Assembly (NCBI RefSeq): GCF_013044135.1
Contig: NZ_JABEPP010000003.1
Location: 496,001-560,000, forward strand
DNA length: 64,000 bases
Direction: 5' to 3'
Origin: Enterovirga aerilata
GTDB lineage: Bacteria; Pseudomonadota; Alphaproteobacteria; Rhizobiales; Beijerinckiaceae
In this document: one piece after another, positions 45,433 to 52,560 of the stretch
Layout: each line of letters begins with the position of its first letter
Numbering within the stretch: the stretch's first letter is position 1
Made by a program: the position numbers and the translations under genes
The notes under the pieces: generated by a model
Database searches by the model: none
Told to the model about the DNA's origin: nothing
Seen by the model: only the letters and a program-made list of their open reading frames with translations

Positions 45433-45893
45433 GGTGCTTTTTCTCCATCTTTCGAAGCATCTTTTGGCCGTGCCCGGCGCCGACCGAGGGAGCCTAGCAA
45501 CGCGATCATCAGGGCTGCCGCTAGATCGTCATGTCGGCCCACGCACCTGCGTAAATTGCCGCGATCATTCCAGGCCATGCGACACCGCCACCGATCTCCC
45601 GAACGACCCATCGACCACGGGTGGCGTTTCGGCTGCAAATGCGCTCCCAGTTCGATCACCGCTTCAAGCAAGGCATTCGCTTCGAGCAGATCCCGGAGCC
45701 GGCGGTGCCGTCGAAACTGCGGCTGGTCTTCGCGCTCCTCGATAATCCTCACAGCCAGCCAGATGTGGTGCTCCTTGAGGACTCTGGCCATTTCCAACTG
45801 CGTCCTCAGGCCTGGCAACTCAGCCAGACGGCTTTCACCGATAGCGCGCCTTCGGTCGTCGGGTTGGAGAGCGGGCGCAGCAGGGCGTGTCAT
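45429..45893 (-). CDS. Hypothetical protein coupled to dapA (154 aa)
   Basis: A soluble basic protein with a C-terminal part reading WRCRMAWNDRGNLRRCVGRH, then DDLAAALMIALLGSLGRRR. This segment loosely resembles the phage/plasmid ABA-sandwich domains (strands followed by an A-rich helix), but I would not assign the family. It overlaps dapA at its end and the 57-aa membrane gene at its start by four bases each. That compact arrangement supports its being real. Confidence 0.6.
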   Translation of the reverse strand: MTRPAAPALQPDDRRRAIGESRLAELPGLRTQLEMARVLKEHHIWLAVRIIEEREDQPQFRRHRRLRDLLEANALLEAVIELGAHLQPKRHPWSMGRSGDRWRCRMAWNDRGNLRRCVGRHDDLAAALMIALLGSLGRRRARPKDASKDGEKAP

Positions 45894-46063
45894 GCCGCTC
45901 TCAGAAAAACTATGGCGACGACTTGCACAGCGGCACAGCTCGCCGCAAACATCAGGAGCAGGTATTCCGATCTACGGCGTCGCTCGCGTTTGCTGAACTT
46001 CGGTTTCGACCGCGGCAACCTGGGGCGAGCAGAACGGCCTGCAAATCTGCATTCAGCCGCCAT
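45890..46063 (-). CDS. Small tail-anchored membrane protein (57 aa)
   Basis: The product begins MAAECRFAGRSARPRLPRSK, has a strongly basic middle (KFSKRERRRRSEY) and ends in a membrane helix (LLLMFAASCAAVQVVAIVFL). It overlaps the following gene by ATGA. A longer form from 46105 is possible. Together with the preceding 49-aa frame it gives two membrane peptides in a row in front of dapA. Confidence 0.5.
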   Translation of the reverse strand: MAAECRFAGRSARPRLPRSKPKFSKRERRRRSEYLLLMFAASCAAVQVVAIVFLRAA

Positions 46064-46202
46064 TGCTGAGCACCAGATAGATGCTGGGGCCTGCGGCAGC
46101 AACAACAGCGCAACCGGCGATCACCACCAGAACGATGATCTCCACGCCGCAGCGGATGAGGTGTCGGGAGACTTGGCGCTTGCTTGGTACAGCCTGGCTC
46201 AA
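46053..46202 (-). CDS. Possible 49-aa membrane peptide, TTG start
   Basis: A frame opened by TTG at 46202 with GAGGG 6 nt upstream. It encodes a basic N-terminus (SQAVPSKRQVSRHLIRCG) and a membrane helix (VEIIVLVVIAGCAVVAAAGP) ending YLVLSNGG. It overlaps the start of the 57-aa gene by 11 bases. The unusual start makes it uncertain; GTG at the VEIIV position is an alternative. Confidence 0.35.
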   Translation of the reverse strand: MSQAVPSKRQVSRHLIRCGVEIIVLVVIAGCAVVAAAGPSIYLVLSNGG

Positions 46203-46214
46203 TTTTCGCCCTCA

Positions 46215-46508
46215 CTACCCAATCTGACGCGGCTCGCGCCGCCGACTGAGGTTCAGCATCTCCATGCAGAAGCGACCGTCTGACAGTTGAAGAAAGAGGC
46301 GGTAGCAGCCGTAGCTCTCGCCTATCAGCCGTGCCGCGACGACCGCATCATTGCGCGTCGGGTGGCACCACTCCGAGTCTTCACCTTCCAGATGCACAGT
46401 CCAGCGATCGTCGTAGTTCCGATAGACCCAGAGCACGGGCAGGACCGGATACAAAGTCGCTACGGCTTGAGGCGCCTCCGATTTCGAGTTGATCAATTCC
46501 AAAGCCAT
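46215..46508 (-). CDS. DUF2188-like protein (97 aa)
   Basis: The ribosome site AGGTG is 6 nt before the ATG at 46508. The product carries VLWVYRNYDDRWTVHLEGED and TRNDAVVAARLIGESYG, the same strand-then-helix layout as the small proteins at 646-858 and 43805-44053, with a longer C-terminal part (LQLSDGRFCMEMLNLSRR). It is the first gene of the run leading to dapA. Function unknown. Confidence 0.7.
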   Translation of the reverse strand: MALELINSKSEAPQAVATLYPVLPVLWVYRNYDDRWTVHLEGEDSEWCHPTRNDAVVAARLIGESYGCYRLFLQLSDGRFCMEMLNLSRRREPRQIG

Positions 46509-46572
46509 ATTTCACCTAAGCAAGCAGAGAGTCTGCGGAGCCGATGGCTCCGCGTTTGATCTCGACCCCGCC

Positions 46573-47844
46573 TTAGAAAAGCACGCCAGCCTCGAACATC
46601 CCGCGAACCTGGTCGCGCTTGTCGAAATTGGACCCAAAGCCGTAGCCTTCGGTGACCCGGTCAATGCGGGTGTACGAAAGCTCGGTCCGCGCGAAGAAGA
46701 TCCCGCGCTGATAGGTCGGCGTCACTGTCAGCGACCACGCCCTGCTTTTCGGCCCATAGAGCAGATTGGTGGGGGCGCAGTCTGCGGCGACGCCGCAATC
46801 TCCTCCGCTTGAAGCGATGTACTCGGCGCGTCCAGCGATCGAGAAATTCTCATTGATGGCATAACGAGCCAGCAGCGCTCCGCCGAATGTTTCGGCCGAG
46901 CGATCAATCCCGATGTCCCTGTTCGAGCGGACCGTTGTGTATTGCAGGTAGGGCTGGAGCGTCAGCGGGCCGTCGACATAGGTGTAGATCACATTGAAGA
47001 TGCTGCTGTTGTTCTGCGCCAGAGGCGTTGCCGCGCCGGTCTTGCCGGACTCTGCAAAATTGCCTGCGGCGACCAGCGTGATCGTGCTCGACGGCGTCGC
47101 CGCATAAGACAACAGACCGGATACCCAGTTGTAATCGCCTGAGTAGAACCCATCATTGACCGACACCGAGGCATTGAGCGGTCCATTGCTATAGTTCACC
47201 TGCACACCGCGGCTGATGGCCGGCTCCTGGTTCCAGAGCAGGCCGCGCGCGATATTCATATTCTGGAACGTGAAGGTCGATTCCGCGCCGATCAACGTCG
47301 GCAGCAAACCCGCCTGCACCGAGAAATTCGGCGACAGCTCGAGCTTGCCATAGGCAACCGGCACGGGCCCGTAGAACTGATCGGTGACGTCGGTTGCGCG
47401 GGTATAGGCCGAACCCAAAGAAGGCAGCGAGTAGACACCGCCCTGGACGAAGAACGTCAAGGGCGCCCCGGTTGTCTGCACCTGAATTTGGGCATTGCCG
47501 ATATCGACTAGGGGATCTGTCGTTCGGGGATCGATGCCAGGAATGCCGTTCGTCTGCGCATTGCCGATGCCTGTGAGTTGGCCGGTGATATGAACGCGAC
47601 CAAACACGCCCGCATCCATGCTCATCGGATCGGGGTTCGGGCGCAGAGGGCCACCAAAGCTCGGCGCGCTCAGGGGTTCGGCCGCTGCCTGGCCAAGACC
47701 CATCACCGAACCGGCCATGATCGCGACCGCGCCAACCGCGCTCAGGCAAAACATCTTCCGACGCTCAGACCCCGGTCTTGTTGGACGACCGGCCTCGGCT
47801 GTGGCCGTAGCGGCGGGTGCGAGGGACGGTTTATGCGGCTTCAT
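46573..47844 (-). CDS. Outer-membrane beta-barrel, OmpL-like porin
   Basis: A 423-residue outer-membrane protein. A long basic leader (MKPHKPSLAPAATATAEAG) is followed by a signal helix (FCLSAVGAVAIMAGSVMGLG) ending near AAAEP. The mature part consists of alternating amphipathic strands and ends in the barrel signal of a C-terminal phenylalanine (MFEAGVLF). The strands TFFVQGGVYSLPSLGSAYT and NIARGLLWNQEPAISRGVQV match the BBP2/OmpL-like porin family. Its substrate is unknown. A copy of the ATGAAAATACTAT element lies about 85 bp upstream. Confidence 0.85.
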   Translation of the reverse strand: MKPHKPSLAPAATATAEAGRPTRPGSERRKMFCLSAVGAVAIMAGSVMGLGQAAAEPLSAPSFGGPLRPNPDPMSMDAGVFGRVHITGQLTGIGNAQTNGIPGIDPRTTDPLVDIGNAQIQVQTTGAPLTFFVQGGVYSLPSLGSAYTRATDVTDQFYGPVPVAYGKLELSPNFSVQAGLLPTLIGAESTFTFQNMNIARGLLWNQEPAISRGVQVNYSNGPLNASVSVNDGFYSGDYNWVSGLLSYAATPSSTITLVAAGNFAESGKTGAATPLAQNNSSIFNVIYTYVDGPLTLQPYLQYTTVRSNRDIGIDRSAETFGGALLARYAINENFSIAGRAEYIASSGGDCGVAADCAPTNLLYGPKSRAWSLTVTPTYQRGIFFARTELSYTRIDRVTEGYGFGSNFDKRDQVRGMFEAGVLF

Positions 47845-47927
47845 ACCTTCAGGTCCTTCCGGTTTGGTGGGACCCTCAAGCTAAATAGAGCCGCATATTG
47901 TTTCGACGGGAGCTCAGCCGCGCTGCG

Positions 47928-47940
47928 ATAGTATTTTCAT
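47928..47940 (-). promoter_or_regulatory. ATGAAAATACTAT element, copy C (OmpL promoter)
   Basis: The minus strand reads ATGAAAATACTAT, with TTGTCA about 19-21 bp upstream of the TACTAT hexamer. This resembles a sigma-70-type promoter with -35 TTGTCA and -10 TACTAT. The same 13 bases occur at 44427-44439. Confidence 0.5.
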
Positions 47941-48038
47941 AAGAAAAAGCCCTGACAAAAATATACGTACTCATATAGCCGGATTTTTATTTGACTGAGC
48001 ACGACTTTGCGCCCTCTCTCGCGCGGGAGTGTGCTTCT

Positions 48039-48815
48039 ATGATTGACCAGAATCTCGATTATCTCGCTAACTTGCTTTGCCGAAACCGTCGGCAAGGACT
48101 GACCTCAGATATCCCGTTCGATCTGCTTCGTAGCGAGGATGACGCCTGGGCGGTGCAGTCAGCAGCAATCTCGGCCTTCGCCAATGACGCGGTGGGCTAT
48201 GCCCTGATAGGCACTTGCCCCGCCATCCGCGGCACGCTTGGCCTTACCAGTCCCATCTACTGCCCGATCCCTGTGGGAACAGTTCTTCAGGACTCCCACG
48301 GGCCGTTCCGGCTTCCTCAAGGCTTCATCGGGGCACAATGCGAAATCGTCTTTACGATAGGCGGTCCCCTGGGGGCGGACCATTGGCCCATCACTCGCGA
48401 TCAATTCTGCAAGGCGATCCTCAGCTACCAACCGGCTATTGGTCTTGTTGGGCGACGTGGTCACCTGACTGGGCAACCACACTTGGCCGCCATCGCTGAC
48501 TACGCGTTTCATGTTTCGACGATCGTCGACAAATATCATGAGCCAACAGGCCTGGAGGCCATGGACAGAATCGACATGCGAGCGTCGATCAATAACGTTC
48601 CGGTGTTTCAGTCGGCATCGGGAGAGGGGCTGGTTGATCCGATCAACTCTGCGCTCTGGCTCGTGAATGACCTGATCGCCAGAGGCAATTATCTCAGCGC
48701 CGGCGATATCGTAGCAACCGGATCGATTATTCCGATGCTGCTGCAAATCCTTCCTGGTCAGGAACTGAAGGTCGAGTTGTCAGGCGTTGGCGACGCATCC
48801 GCACGGTTTCTTTGA
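48039..48815 (+). CDS. FAH-family 2-keto-4-pentenoate hydratase-like protein
   Basis: The product (258 aa from ATG 48039; a TTG at 47991 could add 16) resembles 2-keto-4-pentenoate hydratases: DAWAVQSAAISAFANDAVGY, then ALIGTCPAIRGTLGLTSPIY and GFIGAQCEIVFTIGGPLG, where the acidic metal ligands would sit. The C-terminal part GDIVATGSIIPMLLQILPGQ fits the family's ADYGxxG-like end, although the usual GS...G consensus is degenerate. It is divergent from the OmpL-like gene. It may act on a small keto acid, but no degradation pathway lies nearby. Confidence 0.75.
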   Translation: MIDQNLDYLANLLCRNRRQGLTSDIPFDLLRSEDDAWAVQSAAISAFANDAVGYALIGTCPAIRGTLGLTSPIYCPIPVGTVLQDSHGPFRLPQGFIGAQCEIVFTIGGPLGADHWPITRDQFCKAILSYQPAIGLVGRRGHLTGQPHLAAIADYAFHVSTIVDKYHEPTGLEAMDRIDMRASINNVPVFQSASGEGLVDPINSALWLVNDLIARGNYLSAGDIVATGSIIPMLLQILPGQELKVELSGVGDASARFL

Positions 48816-48833
48816 ACCAACAGAAGCAGCCGA

Positions 48834-49106
48834 TCAGACGGCCAACTGATGGCCACTGAAAATGTAGAGACCCAACGCCGTCGCCGCCAACCATAGAGCC
48901 TCATCCCAATAGGTGAACCTGGTCTTGCCGAATCGTTCGCCGCGATGAACTGCGTAAGCGACGGCCATTACGCCGTATATGCCGGTCCACAGCGCGAATG
49001 TGGCAAGGAAGTTCTCGCTCTTCAGAATGTAGGCGATTGCCGCAGCGACGACCAGCTTGATGCCATAGCGCCCAATGTGCTCTCGCGACTGCTCGTCTAA
49101 CCGCAT
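48834..49106 (-). CDS. Small polytopic membrane protein (90 aa)
   Basis: Three hydrophobic helices (LVVAAAIAYILKSENFLATF, ALWTGIYGVMAVAYAVHRG, and ALWLAATALGLYIFSGH). The product begins MRLDEQSREHIGRYGIKLV. No family is recognised. It is followed on the minus strand side by the gene for the hydratase-like protein (convergent, stops about 18 bp apart) and preceded by the 53-aa membrane gene. Confidence 0.65.
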   Translation of the reverse strand: MRLDEQSREHIGRYGIKLVVAAAIAYILKSENFLATFALWTGIYGVMAVAYAVHRGERFGKTRFTYWDEALWLAATALGLYIFSGHQLAV

Positions 49107-49125
49107 AACACGCCTGGATCGTTCG

Positions 49126-49287
49126 TTAGATCAGGCCGAAGACGAGGGACAGCCGGTAGCCGACATACCCAACGCCGATCGCGGTAATCGCCAGGACAAG
49201 CAGCAAGCCAAGCCCACCATTCCCTGGCTCTTTCTGAGGGCGCGGCGCCTCGTTCTGATTCTTCCAGACCCTATCATTTCCAGCCAT
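49126..49287 (-). CDS. Small single-pass membrane protein (53 aa)
   Basis: A hydrophilic, Pro- and Asn-rich N-terminus (MAGNDRVWKNQNEAPRPQKE) is followed by one membrane helix (GLLLVLAITAIGVGYVGYRL) and SLVFGLI. It ends 20 bp before the 90-aa membrane gene, so the two may be co-transcribed. No family is recognised. Confidence 0.5.
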   Translation of the reverse strand: MAGNDRVWKNQNEAPRPQKEPGNGGLGLLLVLAITAIGVGYVGYRLSLVFGLI

Positions 49288-49624
49288 TTGCGATGAGCGC
49301 TCCCTCGGCGCTCCAGTGCGCAGCTATTTCTAGGATGCTGCTGCATAGGAATTCGAGAGGGACCGTCCGCAAGCTGCATAAGCGGATTTTATTTCGGGGC
49401 TTGAGGTGCGTTGCTAGGTGAACTGCATCACAGGGTCAGGATCGAAAACGTAACGCCCGTTCCACTTTGACCTTCGGAACAGCGGCTGTAGTGTTCATAG
49501 TTCGAAGATGAAATGGCGCGCACGATCTTTTGGACTCGGACTCACCGTACACGATCTTATTATGCAAGATCACCCGCCACCGCTTAATGCTTGGATTCCA
49601 GCGGCACCCTGTGACGCTGGATAA
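49288..49624. other. Intergenic region downstream of tRNA-Leu
   Basis: No gene is recognised in this 337 bp. Short frames on both strands lack ribosome sites. It is the 3' flank of the minus-strand tRNA-Leu gene. Confidence 0.5.
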
Positions 49625-49926
49625 TGGTGCGGACGACGGGACTCGAACCCGTACTCTCACAGAGAAGCAGATTTTCGTACCACCTCGACTTTCGCCGCCG
49701 CCATATGGCGTTCGTGGTCTGGACTGTCCCTTCGCCGTGGCCCAAAGGCTTTAGGCGCCGCCCGTCCAGTCTCTACACCTTCCCCCGAAGAGGGGCTTGG
49801 CTCGGGATTGGCTTAAGGCATCTGCCCGTTAGCGTTCCCCGACTTTGAGCGGTTCTACTCCGCGGATTTCCCCACGGGCACTCCAATTATAAAGTCTGCT
49901 GCGTCTACCGATTTCGCCACGTCCGC
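49625..49926 (-). tRNA. tRNA-Leu(UAA) interrupted by a group I intron
   Basis: The 5' exon (49926-49892, 35 nt) starts GCGGACGTGGCGAAATCGGT and ends GCAGACTT. The 3' exon (49675-49625, 51 nt) starts AAAATCTGC and ends with an encoded CCA. The acceptor arms GCGGACG and CGTCCGC pair, the T-arm reads CGGGTTCGAGTCCCG, and a long variable arm is present. Joining the exons gives anticodon stem GCAGA/TCTGC and loop CTTAAAA, hence anticodon UAA. The intron sits between U34 and A35, the same site as in cyanobacterial tRNA-Leu(UAA). The gene lies just inside the right end of the ICE. Confidence 0.93.
49676..49891 (-). ncRNA. Group I intron (IC3-like) in tRNA-Leu(UAA)
   Basis: 216 nt with no reading frame of note, so no homing endonuclease. 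Core elements match the cyanobacterial tRNA-Leu intron: CTCAAAGTCGGGGAA, then CCAATCCCGAGCCAAGC (the P3/P4 strand, within 49794-49812), then GGTGTAGAGACTGGACGG (P7 and guanosine-binding region, within 49758-49779), then a short hairpin-rich 3' part. The last base is G (49676), as in all group I introns. The 5' exon end ACTT pairs with GAGT in the intron to give P1 with the U-G wobble at the splice site. Confidence 0.9.
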
Positions 49927-49945
49927 CTTTTGCCGCCGATTCTCG

Positions 49946-49976
49946 CACTAGGTTTCTGCACCTATATTGCACCTAG
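49946..49976. repeat. TGCACCTA repeats, candidate integrase arm sites
   Basis: TGCACCTA occurs at 49957-49964 and again at 49968-49975 (11 bp apart, one helical turn). CTAGGT (49948-49953) is inverted relative to ACCTAG (49971-49976). The cluster lies between the intron-containing tRNA and the split tRNA, about 110 bp from the proposed junction, where arm-type integrase or excisionase sites are expected. Confidence 0.5.
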
Positions 49977-50083
49977 CACAAAAACAGCCCTTTTATGCCT
50001 CCCTTAGCCCGCACTCCCAACATTCTGAAATGCCAACCTTTTTCCTCTCCAAAACTTTTTTTCAGCACGGTAGAAAAAAGACT

Positions 50084-50122
50084 TTTTAAGTCCCTTGCGT
50101 CTACCGGTTTCGCCACGTCCGC
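50084..50122 (-). pseudogene. 5' half of host tRNA-Leu(UAA), ICE attachment site (attR)
   Basis: From 50122 downwards the minus strand reads a standard tRNA-Leu 5' half: GCGGACGTGGCGAAACCGGT, AGACGC, then AAGGGACTTAAAA. It keeps the D-arm and the whole anticodon loop CTTAAAA. The 3' side of the stem, expected to be TCCC, is replaced by AGTC followed by TTTTTT. It differs from the intron-bearing tRNA at four of 35 positions, so it is not a copy of it. It is best read as the host gene cut by integration, with the missing 3' half at the far left end of the element. Confidence 0.75.
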
Positions 50123-50157
50123 GCTCCCGGCAGCGGTAGCCGGGGCCGGGGAGGCGA

Positions 50158-51345
50158 TCAAGCCGGCAGCCGCCAGCCGTAGAGCCAGGCATAGCGCTCG
50201 CTCATGCCGTCCGGCCCGAGCCGGCGCATGACGAGGTTGCGGCCGAGCCGGACGAAGCCGCCGGCATGGTAGGCGGTCGCGTTCCTGCGCGCCGCCTCCT
50301 GGACCTTTTTCACCCGCGCCAGGCGGGCCTTGCCGTAGGCCCGGATCGCGCCCGGAACGTCGTCCGGCGCGCGGGCGATCGCGGCGGCCAGCACGGCGGC
50401 ATCCTCGACCGCCATCGCGCCGCCCTGCGCCAGGAAGGGCAGGGCGGGATGCGCCGCGTCCCCGAGGAGCGCGACGCGGCCCGCGCCCATCCGCCTCGCC
50501 GGCAGGTCGTGCAGCGACCAGGCGGACCATCGCTCCGCGGCGGACAGGAGCTCGCGGACCGGCGGCGCGACGCCGTCGAACGCGGCGAGCACCCGCTCGC
50601 GGCCGGCCGGGGTCGACCACTCGGCCAGCCGCTCGGCCCGGCGCTCGACCGCCACGACGTTGATCAGGCGGGTCGCCCCGATCGGGTAGTGCACGAGGTG
50701 GCGGCCGCGCCCGAGCCAGAGCCCGCCCTCGTTGCCGCCGAGCTCGACCGGCGCGCCGGCTCGCGGGACGCTCGCCCGGTAGGCGACGAAGCCGCTCGGG
50801 ACGGGCTCGCGCGCGTCGCCGAGGCACGTCCGCGCGCGCGACCAGAGCCCGTCGGCCCCGACCGCGAGGTCCGCCTCGGCCGCATCCGCCGCCCCGCCCG
50901 CCGCCTCGAAGGAGAGCGCGACGCGCCCGCCCGCCTGCGACAGGCCGGCGAGGCCGCGACCGACCCGGAGGCGGACATTGCCGCGGCCGCGCACCGCGTC
51001 GAGCAGCGCCGTGTGCAGGTCCTGGCGCGCCACGAACCAGTAGGGCGCGCCGAAGCGCTCGTTCGCCTCGGCGCCGAGCGCGACGGTGGCGATTTCCGCC
51101 CCGGAGCCGAGGTCGCGCACGCGGATGCGCTCGGGCTCGGAGGCGACGCGCCGCAGCACCGGCCCGAGCCCGAGATCGATCAGGATGCGGCTGGCATTGG
51201 GCGAGAGCTGGATGCCGGCGCCGGTCTCGCCGAACCCGGTCCGCCGCTCGTAGACGGTGACGTCATGGCCCCGGCCGGCGAGGGCGAGGGCGGCCGTGAG
51301 GCCCCCGATCCCGGCGCCGACGACCGCGATGCTGAGACGGCTCAC
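50158..51345 (-). CDS. FAD-dependent monooxygenase
   Basis: A 395-residue flavin monooxygenase of the salicylate/UbiH-like group. The N-terminal Rossmann motif VVGAGIGGLTAALALAGRGH is at residues 8-27, the GDAAHP motif (GDAAHPALPFLAQGGAMAVE) near residue 290 and the DG motif ADLAVGADGLWSRAR in the middle. It hydroxylates an aromatic or related compound using NAD(P)H. The substrate cannot be told. It is the first backbone gene; its stop lies 35 bp from the tRNA remnant, and its codon use is distinctly richer in G/C than that of the ICE. Confidence 0.9.
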   Translation of the reverse strand: MSRLSIAVVGAGIGGLTAALALAGRGHDVTVYERRTGFGETGAGIQLSPNASRILIDLGLGPVLRRVASEPERIRVRDLGSGAEIATVALGAEANERFGAPYWFVARQDLHTALLDAVRGRGNVRLRVGRGLAGLSQAGGRVALSFEAAGGAADAAEADLAVGADGLWSRARTCLGDAREPVPSGFVAYRASVPRAGAPVELGGNEGGLWLGRGRHLVHYPIGATRLINVVAVERRAERLAEWSTPAGRERVLAAFDGVAPPVRELLSAAERWSAWSLHDLPARRMGAGRVALLGDAAHPALPFLAQGGAMAVEDAAVLAAAIARAPDDVPGAIRAYGKARLARVKKVQEAARRNATAYHAGGFVRLGRNLVMRRLGPDGMSERYAWLYGWRLPA

Positions 51346-51357
51346 AACGGATTGCGC

Positions 51358-51606
51358 TCAGGCCCTGTCGCGGTCGTCCCAGAGGCAGTCGGCCGGCTCG
51401 GATTCGGAGGCGGAGAGCGACGGCTTGTACTTGTAGAGCGTACCGCAATAGGAGCAGATCGCCTCGTCGGCCGATCCCATGTCGATGAAGACATGCGGAT
51501 GGTCGACCGGCGGCCGCGCCCCGATGCACATGAACTCCTTCGCGCCGATATGAATCGTCGACACGCCGACATCGTTGTGGAAATGCGGAATACCCGACTG
51601 AGCCAT
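51358..51606 (-). CDS. CHCC zinc-finger protein
   Basis: An 82-residue protein with the zf-CHCC pattern: the ligands fall in FMCIGARPPVDHPHVFIDMG and CSYCGTLYKYKP. This family is related to the NDUFS6 accessory subunit of respiratory complex I and is conserved in Alphaproteobacteria. The start at 51606 (MAQSGIPHFHNDVGV) fits the family length. It is 12 bp from the monooxygenase gene and divergent from the hydrolase gene. Confidence 0.88.
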   Translation of the reverse strand: MAQSGIPHFHNDVGVSTIHIGAKEFMCIGARPPVDHPHVFIDMGSADEAICSYCGTLYKYKPSLSASESEPADCLWDDRDRA

Positions 51607-51694
51607 CCTGCCTCTTCCGGCCGCCCGTTCGCCTCCGGGCACGCGGCGCTCTCTGGCATGCGTGGCCGGGCCGGGCAATGGGCGGAGACCTTTC

Positions 51695-52492
51695 GTGGCT
51701 GACGCAGCGGGCCTGGAGACGAGGCGGGCCGATCTCGGCTCCGTGGAGATCGCCTATGCGGACGTGGCGCCGGCGGCGGGCGTCGCGCCGCAGCCCGTGC
51801 CCGTCCTGCTGATCCACGGCTTCGCGTCCAACCGCGGCGTGAACTGGATCGCGACCGGTTGGACGAGCACCCTGAGCCGGGCCGGCTACCGGGTCGTCGC
51901 GCTCGACAACCGCGGGCACGGCGAGAGCGCCAAGCTGTACCGGCCCGAGGACTACCACACCTCGCTCATGGCGGGCGACGCGATCGGCCTGCTCGACCGT
52001 CTCGGGATCGAGCGCGCCCACGTGATGGGCTATTCCATGGGCGCGCGCATCGCGGCCTTCGCGGCGCTGGAGCATCCCGGCCGGGCCGAGACCGTGCTGC
52101 TCGGCGGGCTCGGCATCCACCTCGTCGAGGGCGTCGGCCTGCCGCTCGGGATCGCGGACGCCATGGAGGCGCCCTCCCTCGAGGTGCTGACCGACCCGAT
52201 GCAGCGGATGTTCCGCGCCTTCGCCGAGCAGACGCGGAGCGATCTGCGCGCGCTCGCCGCCTGCATAAGAGGGTCGCGCCAGACGCTGAGCAGGGACGAG
52301 GTCGCCCGGATCAGCATGCCCGCGCTGGTCTCCGTCGGCACCCGCGATCCGATCGCCGGCTCGCCGCACGAGCTCGCCGACCTCCTGCCGCGCGGCCGCG
52401 CCCTGGACATCCCGGGCCGCGACCACAATCTCGCGGTGGGCGACCGGGTGCACAAGGAAGGCGTGCTGGCCTTCCTGGCTGAGCACCGCTGA
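51695..52492 (+). CDS. Alpha/beta hydrolase
   Basis: Starts at GTG 51695 with GGCGGAG about 8 nt upstream. The 265-residue protein has the oxyanion-hole segment LLIHGFASNRGVNW, the DNRGHGESAK motif, the nucleophile serine in VMGYSMGARIAA and the catalytic histidine in GRDHNLAVG. This is a complete alpha/beta-hydrolase triad. The substrate is unknown. The gene is 70 bp upstream of cysE. Confidence 0.9.
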   Translation: MADAAGLETRRADLGSVEIAYADVAPAAGVAPQPVPVLLIHGFASNRGVNWIATGWTSTLSRAGYRVVALDNRGHGESAKLYRPEDYHTSLMAGDAIGLLDRLGIERAHVMGYSMGARIAAFAALEHPGRAETVLLGGLGIHLVEGVGLPLGIADAMEAPSLEVLTDPMQRMFRAFAEQTRSDLRALAACIRGSRQTLSRDEVARISMPALVSVGTRDPIAGSPHELADLLPRGRALDIPGRDHNLAVGDRVHKEGVLAFLAEHR

Positions 52493-52560
52493 GCCGGGCG
52501 GCCGGCCAGTTCCGGGCGGCGAGCCGGGCGTGGTAGAGAGATCCTCCAGGAGGCACCGTC

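Noticed and set aside
49973..50827. 284-codon Arg/Ala-rich frame on the minus strand crossing the ICE junction
   Set aside because: It overlaps the monooxygenase gene in another frame and runs through the tRNA remnant.
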